In this document: in pieces, positions 8,412-17,327 of the stretch | How the letters are laid out: each line of letters begins with the position of its first letter | Position numbering within the stretch: position 1 is the stretch's first letter | Assembly: GCA_024195265.1 (NCBI GenBank) | Contig: JAJLRJ010000008.1 | Location: forward strand, 22,880,958 to 22,944,957 | Length of the DNA stretch: 64,000 nt | Origin: Dendrophyllia cribrosa | Lineage: Eukaryota; Cnidaria; Anthozoa; Scleractinia; Dendrophylliidae | Direction of reading: 5' to 3' | Made by a program: the position numbers and the translations under genes | Notes under the pieces: model-generated | The model's database searches: none | The model's input: only the letters and a program-made list of their open reading frames with translations | What the model was told of the DNA's origin: nothing

Positions 8412-8828
8412 GAAACCGTATGAATTCAAAAGATTTTACCATCCAAAACTTGGTAAATTTGTATACAGACACAAAGGATCGGGAATTATCGTTGATAATA
8501 TTTTCAAACCGTTGAAGAGTGTTGCATCATCTGTTTTCAAGAAATTTGCTAAGCCAATAGCAAAGAAGGCGTTAGAATCGGGGATATCCCATGCAGGTGA
8601 GCGACTGGGTAAGGCGGTATCTCAAAAATCTGGTGATTTGATAATGAAAAGATTGACAAATTTGAGAAAAGGAGCTACAAGACAAACAGCAATTGTTCCA
8701 TCCTCCCCATTAAACAGCTGCAGCAACATTATCAGCCAAAACTAGATCAAGAAAGTACTGATATGATACTGAATAGACTCATTTCTGGAGATGGTTTGAG
8801 GAGAAGACGTAGAGTTAGATTTGTATAG
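8410..8828 (+). pseudogene. Small basic virion protein, C-terminus frameshifted
   Basis: The first 111 codons (8410-8745) encode a basic protein with HKGSGI near residue 22 and a long amphipathic helix (DNIFKPLKSVASSVFKK onwards). About 40 codons before the expected end the frame shifts (near 8700). The continuation in another frame reaches 8828 and ends in an arginine cluster. A small basic protein with a glycine cleavage-like motif and an arginine-rich tail recalls adenovirus core or membrane-active proteins, but no alignment supports a specific name. The leader carries TATAACATAATAGTATAATG, shared with the major capsid gene. Confidence 0.55.
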
Positions 8829-8878
8829 AATCAATGAATATATTTTTTAATTGTTAAAATTATATAACATAATAATAT

Positions 8879-10165
8879 ATGTCTTTTAGAACAGATAATT
8901 TTCTACAAAGAAATGAGTTGGTGCGATTCCAACTCGATGATGTAATCAGGTCTCCAGCTAACGGTCAACACCAAACGAAAAATGGTTATAAATTTACAAT
9001 TAATGATCGATCGAGTTTCTACGATTGGTACAATGCCTATATTGAAGTCCAATTCCAACTACAGAAATTAGCAGACGGAGCAGGATATGCTGCTGCTGAT
9101 CGAATAACGGTAATTAATGGAGGGCATTCCTTAATTGACCACATAATGATTAAATCTGGAGAAAAAATAGTTTATGACACTGACAATCTCCATAAAGTCA
9201 CTTTTGTTAAAAACCTGCTAGAGTATTCTGATGATTACAGTAGATCAGTTGCTAAAAACAGTTTCTGGTATTTGGACACGAATGCTACAACAGCTGCGAA
9301 TAACACAGGATTTGAAGCTCGCAGGTTGCAAACTCAAGCTCTGCGCGATAATGGTACAGGTGGTCCTAAAAACATTAATGTGATCATACCATTGAACAGG
9401 TTCTCATTTTTTGAAGAACTTGAAGATAAGATGCTTGTACCAATGCAAATACAATTTAACATTGAGCTACAAAACGATGGTGAACTCATTCACATGGCTA
9501 ATGGAACTGATGCTGGAAGAATTGTTGTTAACAGGTTTTTGCTCTGGGTGCCAAAACTAACTCCAAAGGATTCATTGTATGACAATTTCGTTAGTTCATT
9601 TCTTAAAGAAACTCAGTGGAAATATTTAAGGGAAATGTACGAAGCATCAGCTCCTACACAATCATCAGGATTTTTCCAGATTTCAAGCAGTATTGACAAT
9701 GTCAAACACATTTTTGTTTACTTGAAAAGAACAAACCCGCCTAATGATGCAGTTGAAGAAGACAGTCCTTATCTAATGGACACTTTTAAACTTAATGCTG
9801 CTAATAATAACTCTTCCCTTTTAAACTGTAGACTAGAATATGGAAATGGAGTCTTTTATCCAGAAACAGAGTATGATACAGAATCAAAAGTGAGAATCTT
9901 TAACGATTTGATGTCATATACTATGCGAAAAAATGACTATAACAGCGGAACTCAGCTGAACTTAGCAAACTATAGTTCTCTGTATGGGTTGATTTACTTT
10001 AATCTTACGTATCAAACTGAAAAAATAACAAGAGATCCGAAACAGCTAATCTTCAGGTATAGACTAAGCCAGAATGCAGCTGCAAACTTCAATGTTCATG
10101 CTGTAGTCCTATATGAAGAATCTGTTGTCATTGACAAGGTGGGTAATGAATTGGTTATAGTGTAA
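8879..10165 (+). CDS. Major capsid protein (double jelly roll)
   Basis: This intact 428-residue protein has the composition and strand pattern of Polinton/adintovirus double-jelly-roll capsid proteins. It has an early YDWYNAYIEVQFQ-type strand, a GGHSLIDHIMIKSGEKIVYD segment, a central FSFFEELEDKMLVPMQIQF strand pair, and a second barrel ending in RLSQNAAANFNVHAVVLYEES. In such viruses trimers form the hexons of the icosahedral shell. It lies directly downstream of the minor capsid and basic protein genes, with the promoter module TATAACATAATAATATATG abutting the ATG. It is slightly shorter than many Polinton capsid proteins, with no obvious break. Confidence 0.88.
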   Translation: MSFRTDNFLQRNELVRFQLDDVIRSPANGQHQTKNGYKFTINDRSSFYDWYNAYIEVQFQLQKLADGAGYAAADRITVINGGHSLIDHIMIKSGEKIVYDTDNLHKVTFVKNLLEYSDDYSRSVAKNSFWYLDTNATTAANNTGFEARRLQTQALRDNGTGGPKNINVIIPLNRFSFFEELEDKMLVPMQIQFNIELQNDGELIHMANGTDAGRIVVNRFLLWVPKLTPKDSLYDNFVSSFLKETQWKYLREMYEASAPTQSSGFFQISSSIDNVKHIFVYLKRTNPPNDAVEEDSPYLMDTFKLNAANNNSSLLNCRLEYGNGVFYPETEYDTESKVRIFNDLMSYTMRKNDYNSGTQLNLANYSSLYGLIYFNLTYQTEKITRDPKQLIFRYRLSQNAAANFNVHAVVLYEESVVIDKVGNELVIV

Positions 10166-10267
10166 AATTGTATAATAAGTAATGTATTACTAATAAAAAT
10201 AAATATCCTTATTTCATATATGTTTTATAACTGGAAAAAATTATATAACATATATTATATACAGCAA

Positions 10268-11053
10268 ATGACTCAGCTTTTTGAAATCAAAGTAAATTTG
10301 TCTGACAATCAAAAGAAGAATCTTGGCAATGCTTTCAAAAAAAGGGAAACTATTGTTCTCAGACTATCAAATGAATCTCTGAATGGAAATGATATTCTAT
10401 ATGTACCAGCAATGGTAAAGAAGAGATTGGAGAAGAATCGTATGATGAATAAAGGTATGGATATTAAACTTGTCAAAAGTAATATTAGAAAACAGGTTGG
10501 AGGTAGTCTACTAACTTCTATCTTAAGTATTGGCAAGACACTAGCACCAACTATAGGTAAAACCCTTGGGCTATCAGCGCTTGCTGGATTGGCTTCAGAA
10601 GGTGCTTCTCAGATTGTGAAATCAATATCTGGCAAAGGCGTACAGTCGGGTGGTTTTCTCGTACCACAAGACAAAATTAATAAGCTGATAGAATATAAGC
10701 ATCTTTTATCGACGAAACAAAAACAGGATATATTGAATGCCCTTCAATCAGGTTCAGGTGTTCATGTGAAACCAACAAAAACACAATCAGGTGGATTTTT
10801 AGGCACTCTGTTGGCAAGCATCGGTGTTCCACTCCTTCTAAATGCTTTGACTGGTAAAACTGGTAGTGGGGCTCCACGAATGGGAATTAGTAAGAAAAAA
10901 GGGGGTAAGGGAGCTCCGAGAATTGGTGCATACAGACAACCACCTCCATTTATAGGTACATGGGATAATCCAATTGGTATGGGGATTAAAAAAAAACTAC
11001 CAAAAAAAACAAGTCGGGAGAAGGCATACTATTATGATACTATAATGATTTAA
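10268..11053 (+). CDS. Glycine-rich hydrophobic virion protein, truncated before the phospholipase domain
   Basis: I chose the ATG at 10268 because it follows the TATAACATATATTATATA module; the frame also opens at 10220. The protein (about 261 residues) starts with a beta-rich domain, then has a hydrophobic Gly/Ala region (SILSIGKTLAPTIGKTL and SALAGLASEGAS). It ends in Gly- and Lys-rich segments with repeated SGGF and GKGAPRIG motifs, and TSREKAYYYDTIMI before the stop. The stop lies 8 bp before the phospholipase frame, whose calcium-loop region is missing. The two were therefore probably one membrane-active protein. Membrane disruption during entry is inferred. Confidence 0.6.
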   Translation: MTQLFEIKVNLSDNQKKNLGNAFKKRETIVLRLSNESLNGNDILYVPAMVKKRLEKNRMMNKGMDIKLVKSNIRKQVGGSLLTSILSIGKTLAPTIGKTLGLSALAGLASEGASQIVKSISGKGVQSGGFLVPQDKINKLIEYKHLLSTKQKQDILNALQSGSGVHVKPTKTQSGGFLGTLLASIGVPLLLNALTGKTGSGAPRMGISKKKGGKGAPRIGAYRQPPPFIGTWDNPIGMGIKKKLPKKTSREKAYYYDTIMI

Positions 11054-11061
11054 AGAGTCAA

Positions 11062-11340
11062 GTGAAATATGACCCAACAACTGGCCAAATATTAGAAATA
11101 TATGACCAACCTACAGGAAGAACTGATGAAATAGCAATGCAACATGATGTCGATTATTCAGTCTGCAAGGATGATAGGAAATGTAAAAATAAGGCAGACC
11201 GAAAAATGGTTCAAGCTTTAGACAACGTACCGTATAATGAAAGACAATGGGGGCATTGGTTGGCTAGAAACACGATTGATGTAAAACAAAAACTTGGATT
11301 AGGTGTTAAAAGGAAGTCAAAAAACGTAAAAAGGAGTTGA
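11062..11340 (+). pseudogene. Parvovirus-type phospholipase A2 domain, N-terminus missing
   Basis: The frame contains the catalytic His-Asp...Tyr core of viral phospholipase A2 (QHDVDYS, about residues 27-33). A lysine-rich helix and WGHWLARN follow, and the end is basic. Such domains occur in parvovirus capsids and in adintovirus-like elements, where they open endosomal membranes. The calcium-binding glycine loop that should precede the core is absent, and there is no ATG: the frame begins at a GTG immediately after a stop that ends the upstream gene. An internal deletion is the simplest explanation, so enzyme activity is unlikely. Confidence 0.7.
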
Positions 11341-12281
11341 GTAATGATTGGGCTGAACTCCTTGCAAATGAACTACATAAACCAATCAAACGGAAATTTC
11401 AAAAGAGACGTGTTATTGTTAATGGAATAGATGATATTTGGAGCGCTGACCTTGTAGAAATGCATAAGTTTTTAAAATGGAATAAAGGATATAGATATTT
11501 GTTAAACATCATTGATGTGTTTTCGAAATTTGCTTGGAGCATCCCTATTAAAAATAAAACAGGTAATACAATTACTGAATCATTTGATGATGTTATTAAA
11601 AAATCCAAACGGAAACCTAAATTTATTTGGGTAGACCAAGGGTCTGAATTCTATAATAAAACTTTCAAAGACTGGCTAAAGAAAAATAATATTGAGATGT
11701 ATTCTACTTTCAATGAAGGTAAAGCTGTTATTATTGAGAGATTTAACAGAACATTAAAATCTAAAATGTGGAAACAATTTACAGCTCAAAATACAACACA
11801 ATATTTAGACATGTTACCAAAACTATTAAATGAATACAACAGTACAAAGCATTCAAGTATTAAAATGAAACCTATTGAAGCATCTATGAAAAAGAATGAA
11901 GGAACTGTTTATTTCAATCTATATGATACGGAACTATTATCATATAAACCAAAATTTAAAGTTGGTGATAAGGTTAGAATTTCAAAGTATAAACGGAATG
12001 TGTTCGACAAGGGTTATACACCAAACTGGACTGAAGAAGTGTTTACAGTCAATAAGATACAATACACTAATCCTATAACTTACAAATTAAAAGATCTCAA
12101 TGATGAATCAATAGAAGGATCTTTCTATCAACAGGAGTTATTGAAAGCTAAACAAGATGTTTTTCGTATAGATAAGGTTATCAAAAGAGACTATAAGAAA
12201 AAACAAGCTTTGGTGAAGTGGAAAGGATATAGTGATGATTTTAACAGCTGGATACCGCTAAAAGATGTAAAAAATATATAA
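11310..12281 (+). CDS. Polinton integrase (rve core plus chromodomain)
   Basis: This is a retroviral-type integrase that inserts the element and creates the 6-bp duplication. Counting from the TTG at 11337, the DDE triad is D38 (WSADLVEM), D100 (IWVDQGSEF) and E134 (VIIERFNRTLK). A C-terminal SH3-like segment (FKVGDKVRISKY) leads to a chromodomain at about 275-314 containing ALVKWKGYSDDFNSW, which usually guides integration to modified histones. The catalytic frame is intact. No ATG lies at the expected start: the frame is open from 11310 after an in-frame stop, so the start codon has probably been lost. The first canonical ATG is at the EMHKF segment, inside the core. Confidence 0.92.
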   Translation, partial: KEVKKRKKELSNDWAELLANELHKPIKRKFQKRRVIVNGIDDIWSADLVEMHKFLKWNKGYRYLLNIIDVFSKFAWSIPIKNKTGNTITESFDDVIKKSKRKPKFIWVDQGSEFYNKTFKDWLKKNNIEMYSTFNEGKAVIIERFNRTLKSKMWKQFTAQNTTQYLDMLPKLLNEYNSTKHSSIKMKPIEASMKKNEGTVYFNLYDTELLSYKPKFKVGDKVRISKYKRNVFDKGYTPNWTEEVFTVNKIQYTNPITYKLKDLNDESIEGSFYQQELLKAKQDVFRIDKVIKRDYKKKQALVKWKGYSDDFNSWIPLKDVKNI

Positions 12282-12295
12282 TGTTTATATATATC

Positions 12296-12682
12296 ATGAG
12301 CTGCATTGAGAAATATATCAAAAAAATAAATTTTCAAATTCAGGAATGTGAAGATGAAATAGACAATCTTCATGATAAAATATATGATAATGAGCGTAGA
12401 TTGGATCTGTTACAATATAAAAAGAAATTATTGAAACTTTATCATAAAAAAATACATGAAATTGATGAAGATATAACATTGAAAGAGTTATTGAATATTA
12501 TCTGCAATGAGATAGAAAACAATAGATACGATGATGAATGTAATGTGTTGAAACAAACCAAAGTTGATAATATTAAATATCTCAAACAAGAAAATAGTAT
12601 ATCTAGCACAACAAAAACAAGCAGCAACGCGGATTTGGAAAGATGTAGAAATATTCATCTGATCCAGGGCACATGGGTTTAA
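12296..12682 (+). CDS. Small coiled-coil protein, hypothetical
   Basis: I do not recognise this protein of about 128 residues. The ATG at 12296 follows a TATATATATC leader; an earlier ATG at 12281 overlaps the integrase stop. The first 70 residues form a strong heptad-rich coiled coil (ECEDEIDNLHDKIYDNERRL). A charged region and a Ser/Thr-rich tail follow. It lies between the integrase and the zinc-finger gene on the same strand. A dimerising accessory factor is possible, but nothing specific can be claimed. Confidence 0.5.
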   Translation: MSCIEKYIKKINFQIQECEDEIDNLHDKIYDNERRLDLLQYKKKLLKLYHKKIHEIDEDITLKELLNIICNEIENNRYDDECNVLKQTKVDNIKYLKQENSISSTTKTSSNADLERCRNIHLIQGTWV

Positions 12683-12903
12683 AAAATACAATCAGTAACA
12701 TTAGAACACTAATCAGGGATTTAAAGGGATATACAAAATTGTTTTAAAGAGATGTTACTATTTACAAGTATCCCAGAAATTTCTGAGATATTTATATCTT
12801 TGCATTCGCTATTCATTGGTAGCCAAAAATATTAATGTTTCTGACTATTACGCAATAATGCAAAATATATAATTCTTGACCAATATTATCCGCACTATTA
12901 TGA

Positions 12904-12940
12904 AACTATTTAAAATAATATCTATAGTATAGTATTATAT
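12904..12940 (+). promoter_or_regulatory. Non-structural promoter module, copy 1
   Basis: The blocks AAACTATTTAAAA, TATCTATAG and TATTATATATG appear in the same order and spacing at 13278-13317 before the polymerase. The intervening bases are also largely conserved, and the last block includes the ATG region of each gene. The sequence shows the likeness. The promoter role is inferred from position. Confidence 0.6.
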
Positions 12941-13201
12941 ATGGAAAATCAAAATGTTAAGAGAGGTCGCGGTAGACCAAAAGTTTTCACAACAGAAGAA
13001 CTAAAAAAACATAAAACCTTATGTATGTTAAATAAAGAGTGGTATTGTAATGTTTGTAAAAATGATAAAAATTATACACTTGCAGGGAAATGGTGTCACT
13101 TGAAAACAAAAAAGCATATGAAGAATGTAAATGTCAACAATATAATGCAACGAATCATCAACATAACACAAAAAAATAATCCAAATTACACACAAAATTA
13201 A
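12941..13201 (+). CDS. AT-hook and C2H2 zinc-finger protein
   Basis: This 86-residue protein has a perfect AT-hook core (RGRGRPK, residues 8-14) and one zinc finger with the spacing Cx2C...Hx5H (CNVCKND ... HLKTKKH). The combination indicates binding to the minor groove of AT-rich DNA, fitting an element as AT-rich as this one. It may act in transcription or in replication origin recognition. Its leader (12904-12940) closely matches that of the polymerase gene (13278-13317), so the two are probably co-expressed. No specific family name is claimed. Confidence 0.7.
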   Translation: MENQNVKRGRGRPKVFTTEELKKHKTLCMLNKEWYCNVCKNDKNYTLAGKWCHLKTKKHMKNVNVNNIMQRIINITQKNNPNYTQN

Positions 13202-13277
13202 TTCTTTTCATAGTTATAGTTCGAAGGATCCATGATTGGATTATTTGAATTCTCGACTATATTTAAACGCACATTTG

Positions 13278-13317
13278 TAAAACTATTTAAAAGATTATCT
13301 ATAGAATTATTATATAT
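13278..13317 (+). promoter_or_regulatory. Non-structural promoter module, copy 2
   Basis: Counterpart of the module at 12904-12940. It contains AAACTATTTAAAA, TATCTATAG and a TATTATATATATG boundary, immediately before the polymerase ATG at 13318. Confidence 0.6.
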
Positions 13318-13445
13318 ATGAAATCAGAAAAATCTAACCTTATAGATATGAATAAGAGTGATCTTAAGAAACTTAGTAAATCAGAACTCATCAAATTGCT
13401 TTTAAAGCAACAGAATAAAAAGCCTAAAATCATCATTGTGGATGA

Positions 13446-16379
13446 CGAAAACAACGTAGGAGACCAATTCCTACACCGAGAAAATCTGTTAGGGATATGG
13501 TCAAAAACTATGAAGATAATATCATTTTACCACCAGTGCCAGCACCTAGAACTATTAAACCAGTGCCAGCACCTAGAACTATTAAACCAGTGCCAGCATC
13601 TAGAACTTACAAACCAGTGCCAGCACCTAGAACTAAAATAGAGCAGACAGACAAAGCTCTTAAAGGCTATACAAAGTCTTATGAAATTGACATAAAAAAC
13701 AACAAAGACCCACTAATGCAACTACAAAACACAAGAAAGGCTGTTGCATACCATATGATCAGTGTATTAACATCAATGAAAGGATTAAAATTCGTTGAAA
13801 CGCTTAAGGTAACATTTACAAAAATATCAAATGGAGAAACAGTGTATAAAACTGCCTATTTCAACAGTCTAGTTCAAACAATCATAAACAATCTAGAGAT
13901 CACTGAATCACTACAAGTGTCCAAACAACAGATATTAAATAAAATTGCACAGTGGATATCTGAAGGCTCCGGATGGACTATTAAATCTGTTGACAATCAT
14001 TATCTTAATATTGTAAAATATCAACCAATGAGAGGATCTTCATATATTAAACTGCCCCAAGAACTCAGAAACAGTGCTAAAGGTTTGATAAACATGAAAA
14101 ACAATGACAATGAATGCTTTAGATGGTGTCACATCAGACATTTGAATCCTCAAGAAAAATACCCACAGAGAATTAAAAAATGTGATAAAGAATTTATTGA
14201 AAAGTTGAATTACTCAGGAATTGAATTTCCAGTCAATCAAAAACAGTATAATAAAATTGAGAAACAGAATAATATCAATATCAATGTATTTGGATATGAA
14301 GAAAAACAACCATTTCCTATTTACATATCCCAAGAAAAATTTGAAGATCAAATGCATTTATTATTGATAACAGAAGGTGAAAACAGACATTATGTATTAA
14401 TAAAAGACTTCAATAAATTTATGTACAATCAAACAAAACATGAACATAGAAAGCATTTTTGTATGTATTGTTTACAATGTTTCAGTAGTGAAAGAGTATT
14501 ATTAAATCATAAAGAAAATTGCATCATCATAAATGGAAAACAAGCCATAAAAATGCCGTCAAAGGATAACAATATACTAAAATTCAATAACTTCCATAAG
14601 CAGTTGCCTGTACCATTTGTCATCTATGCAGATTTTGAAGCTATTACAGAAAAAATAGAAGGATGCAGGCCAAACAATGACAAATCCTATACTGAATCGT
14701 ATCAAAAACATACTGATTGTGGTTATGGTTATAAGGTTGTATGCTGTTATGATGATAAATATAGTAAACCAATACAGATCTATAGAGGTGAAAAAGCTGT
14801 TAACAAATTTATGGAAGCTATGTTAGAAGAAGTTAAATATTGTCGTAATATGAATAAAAGATATTTTAACAAACCATTAAAAATGACAAAAAAGGATGAA
14901 GAAGAATTCCAAAAAGCTGATAAATGCCATATATGTGATAAAAAGTATACAGAGAAAGATATTCGAGTTCGAGATCATTGTCATATAACTGGCAAGTATA
15001 GAGGATCAGCGCATCAAGATTGTAATATTAACTTCCGATTAACTGATAAGATACCGGTTATATTTCACAATCTCCGTGGGTATGACAGTCATTTTATAAT
15101 GCAAGAGATTGGTGAAATAGTCAAGAAGCATACATATACAAATAAGAAAGGTGAAAAGTGTCAAATGAACATCAATGCAATTCCTAACAACATGGAAAAA
15201 TATATGGCGTTCATGCTTGGTAATCATCTAACATTTATTGACAGTTTCCAATTCATGAGTTCCAGTTTAGAAAAACTAGTAAGTAATCTACCAAAAGAAG
15301 CATTAAAATATACATCTCAAAAATTCAAAGATAAAAAGTTTGATTTGATGACTAGAAAAGGAGTGTATCCATATGACTTCATGGATAGCTTTGAAAAGTT
15401 CAATGAAAAACTGCCATCAAAAGAAGAATTTTACAGCATATTGAATGATGAACATATATCAAATGAAGATTACAAACATGCTCAAAATGTGTGGAATACC
15501 TTCAATCTTCAAAATATGGGTGAATACCATAATTTATATCTTAAATCTGATATCCTTTTGCTAGCTGATGTGTTTGAAAACTTTAGAAAGACCTGTCTAG
15601 AATACTACAAATTAGATCCATGTCATTATTTCACATCTCCAGGTTTGTCTTGGGATGCTATGCTTAAAATGACTGATATCAAATTAGAACTTATAACTGA
15701 TATTGACATGTTTCAATTTATCGAAAAAGGAATGCGTGGTGGAATAAGCTACATTGCCAATAGGTATGGTAAAGCAAACAATAAATACATGAAAACATAT
15801 GATGAGAAGGTGCCCTCAAAGTATATAATGTATCTGGATGCTAACAATCTATATGGTTGGGCTATGTCACAATACCTACCTACTGGCGGTTTTAGATGGA
15901 TGACAGAAAAGCAGATAAACAACATAAATTTAGCCAAATATAATGAAAACACCCAAAAAGGTTTAATACTAGAAGTTGACTTGGAATATCCCCAAAAGTT
16001 GCATGACATTCATAATGACTATCCATTGGGACCAGAAAAAGTGAAAGTAACCAAAAACATGCTATCAGATTATTGTAAAAAAATATCAGCTAAATATAAT
16101 ATATCAACAGGTCTTGTACATAAATTAATCCCAACTTTGAAAAACAAAGAAAAGTATGTGCTACATTATAAAGACCTACAATTATACACTGATCTAGGTT
16201 TGAAAGTAACCAAAGTCCATCGAGTATTGGAGTTTAATCAGTCTGCATGGTTGAAGCAATATATTGATTTCAACACAAACAAACGAAAAAATGCTAAAAA
16301 TGCTTTTGAAAAAGACTTTTTTAAATTAATGAACAATTCAGTCTTCGGAAAAACAATGGAAAAATCAGAAAACGAGTAG
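13446..16379 (+). CDS. PolB main segment: exonuclease domain and polymerase motifs A and B
   Basis: From residue 1 at 13497 this segment shows four PVPAPRT-type repeats (about 15-45), then a helical N-terminal domain. A Cx2C...C finger lies near 322 (CMYCLQCF). Exo I is DFEAI near 379, Exo II is HNLRGYDSHF near 522, and Exo III is SDILLLADVFE near 682. Between Exo I and II lies a Cys/His cluster with the HNH-like DHCHITGKYRG signature. Motif A is LDANNLYGWAM near 780, and motif B is the KLMNNSVFGK segment near 943. Motif C lies past the breaks at 16804. The 3'-5' exonuclease would proofread protein-primed replication. Confidence 0.9.
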   Translation, partial: RKQRRRPIPTPRKSVRDMVKNYEDNIILPPVPAPRTIKPVPAPRTIKPVPASRTYKPVPAPRTKIEQTDKALKGYTKSYEIDIKNNKDPLMQLQNTRKAVAYHMISVLTSMKGLKFVETLKVTFTKISNGETVYKTAYFNSLVQTIINNLEITESLQVSKQQILNKIAQWISEGSGWTIKSVDNHYLNIVKYQPMRGSSYIKLPQELRNSAKGLINMKNNDNECFRWCHIRHLNPQEKYPQRIKKCDKEFIEKLNYSGIEFPVNQKQYNKIEKQNNININVFGYEEKQPFPIYISQEKFEDQMHLLLITEGENRHYVLIKDFNKFMYNQTKHEHRKHFCMYCLQCFSSERVLLNHKENCIIINGKQAIKMPSKDNNILKFNNFHKQLPVPFVIYADFEAITEKIEGCRPNNDKSYTESYQKHTDCGYGYKVVCCYDDKYSKPIQIYRGEKAVNKFMEAMLEEVKYCRNMNKRYFNKPLKMTKKDEEEFQKADKCHICDKKYTEKDIRVRDHCHITGKYRGSAHQDCNINFRLTDKIPVIFHNLRGYDSHFIMQEIGEIVKKHTYTNKKGEKCQMNINAIPNNMEKYMAFMLGNHLTFIDSFQFMSSSLEKLVSNLPKEALKYTSQKFKDKKFDLMTRKGVYPYDFMDSFEKFNEKLPSKEEFYSILNDEHISNEDYKHAQNVWNTFNLQNMGEYHNLYLKSDILLLADVFENFRKTCLEYYKLDPCHYFTSPGLSWDAMLKMTDIKLELITDIDMFQFIEKGMRGGISYIANRYGKANNKYMKTYDEKVPSKYIMYLDANNLYGWAMSQYLPTGGFRWMTEKQINNINLAKYNENTQKGLILEVDLEYPQKLHDIHNDYPLGPEKVKVTKNMLSDYCKKISAKYNISTGLVHKLIPTLKNKEKYVLHYKDLQLYTDLGLKVTKVHRVLEFNQSAWLKQYIDFNTNKRKNAKNAFEKDFFKLMNNSVFGKTMEKSENE
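13533..13635 (+). repeat. Four tandem PVPAPRT-coding repeats
   Basis: Four near-identical units of about 27 bp encode PVPAPRTIK-type repeats at the polymerase N-terminus. The core PVPAPR matches the PxPxxR consensus of CIN85/CD2AP-type SH3 ligands. Near identity at the DNA level points to recent tandem duplication. The units are open in a second frame as well, which is a by-product. Confidence 0.8.
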
Positions 16380-16603
16380 ATGTTAGATTAGTGACCGATG
16401 AAAAGAAACTATTAAAAATGGCTGCTAAACCAACATATGTAAGCAGTAAGATCTTCAATAAAAACCTTGTAGCTGTGCATAAGATTAAAGAAACACTAAC
16501 CCTAAACAGGCCGGCATATGTTGGTATGTGTATCCTAGATCTCAGCAAGGTTTTAATGTATGACTTCCATTCAGTAACTATATCAAAAATAAATATGATA
16601 ATA

Positions 16604-16782
16604 GACCACTTTCATAATGGCGGCCGATTTATTTATTCTTTTATATGTATGTTAATTAGCCTCACTGGCCTCGGTAACATGTGCAAAATTCAAAAGAATT
16701 TTTACTCTAAAATGAGGCCAGTGAGGCTAATTAACATACATATAAAAGAATAAATAAATCGGCCGCCATTATGAAAGTGGTC
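16604..16782. mobile_element. Perfect foldback MITE inside the polymerase gene
   Basis: The 68-bp arms 16604-16671 and 16715-16782 are exact inverted copies around a 43-bp loop, with termini GACCACTTTCATAATGG. The 4-bp AATA occurs on both sides (16600-16603, 16783-16786) as a target duplication. The insertion lies between the segment holding polymerase motif B and the TDTDSL motif C. It adds stop codons and disrupts the gene. Identical arms imply a recent insertion. The superfamily is not assigned. Confidence 0.93.
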
Positions 16783-17286
16783 AATAAGGCTAGACTTTTA
16801 TTTACTGATACAGACAGTTTAACTTATGAAATTGAAGCTGAAGATGTATACCAAGATTTTTGGAATGATAAAGATAAATTTGATAACAGCGATTACCCTG
16901 AAGATTCTTCATATTTTGATAAGACAAATAAAAAAGTAATTGGTAAATTCAAAGATGAAGCTGCAAGTATACCAATAACTGAATTCATCGGTCTACGATC
17001 TAAAATGTATAGTTACATGAAAGACAACCAAAAAGGAGGAAAGACTGCCAAGGGAATCAAAAAGAATATTATCAAAAATAATATCAAGCATCAAGATTAT
17101 AAAGAAACGTTATTAGGAAATAAACAGATGCATCACACTATGAAAACAATAAGAAGTCAAAACCATCAATTAGGAAGTTATGAAATCAATAAAGTATCAC
17201 TCAGCTGTTTCGATGACAAAAGATATATACTGGAAGATGGTATAAATTCATATGCTTATGGACATTATAAAATGAAAAAGAATTAA
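16783..17286 (+). pseudogene. PolB C-terminal segment with motif C
   Basis: This segment resumes the polymerase after the MITE with FTDTDSL (motif C, the metal-binding aspartates, at about 16801-16821). A thumb/C-terminal region continues to KMKKN and the stop at 17286, 42 bp before the right TIR. No ATG of its own lies in a natural start position. The frame upstream of the MITE is shifted, so this part cannot be expressed as part of the intact enzyme. Confidence 0.85.
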
Positions 17287-17327
17287 ATCAAAAAATAACT
17301 TTCCTTAATTCAATCCTGTGTAGACTT

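Larger units (their letters stand above)
13318..17286 (+). pseudogene. Protein-primed DNA polymerase B (whole gene, broken)
   Basis: The gene spans a short N-terminal frame (13318 to about 13457), the main frame (13446-16379), a shifted segment (about 16376-16603) and the C-terminal part (16783-17286). Breaks are a frameshift near 13450, one near 16375, one near 16573, and a 179-bp MITE at 16604-16782. Family B polymerases of this kind replicate linear genomes from a terminal protein. The left break falls before the proline repeat, and the right-hand breaks fall between motifs B and C, so no single product could carry all motifs. Lesions are described, not repaired. Sequencing error could explain the single-base shifts but not the MITE. 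Confidence 0.9.

Noticed and set aside
11337..11339. TTG as a real bacterial-type start for the integrase
   Set aside because: The setting is eukaryotic, so loss of the ATG is a better explanation.
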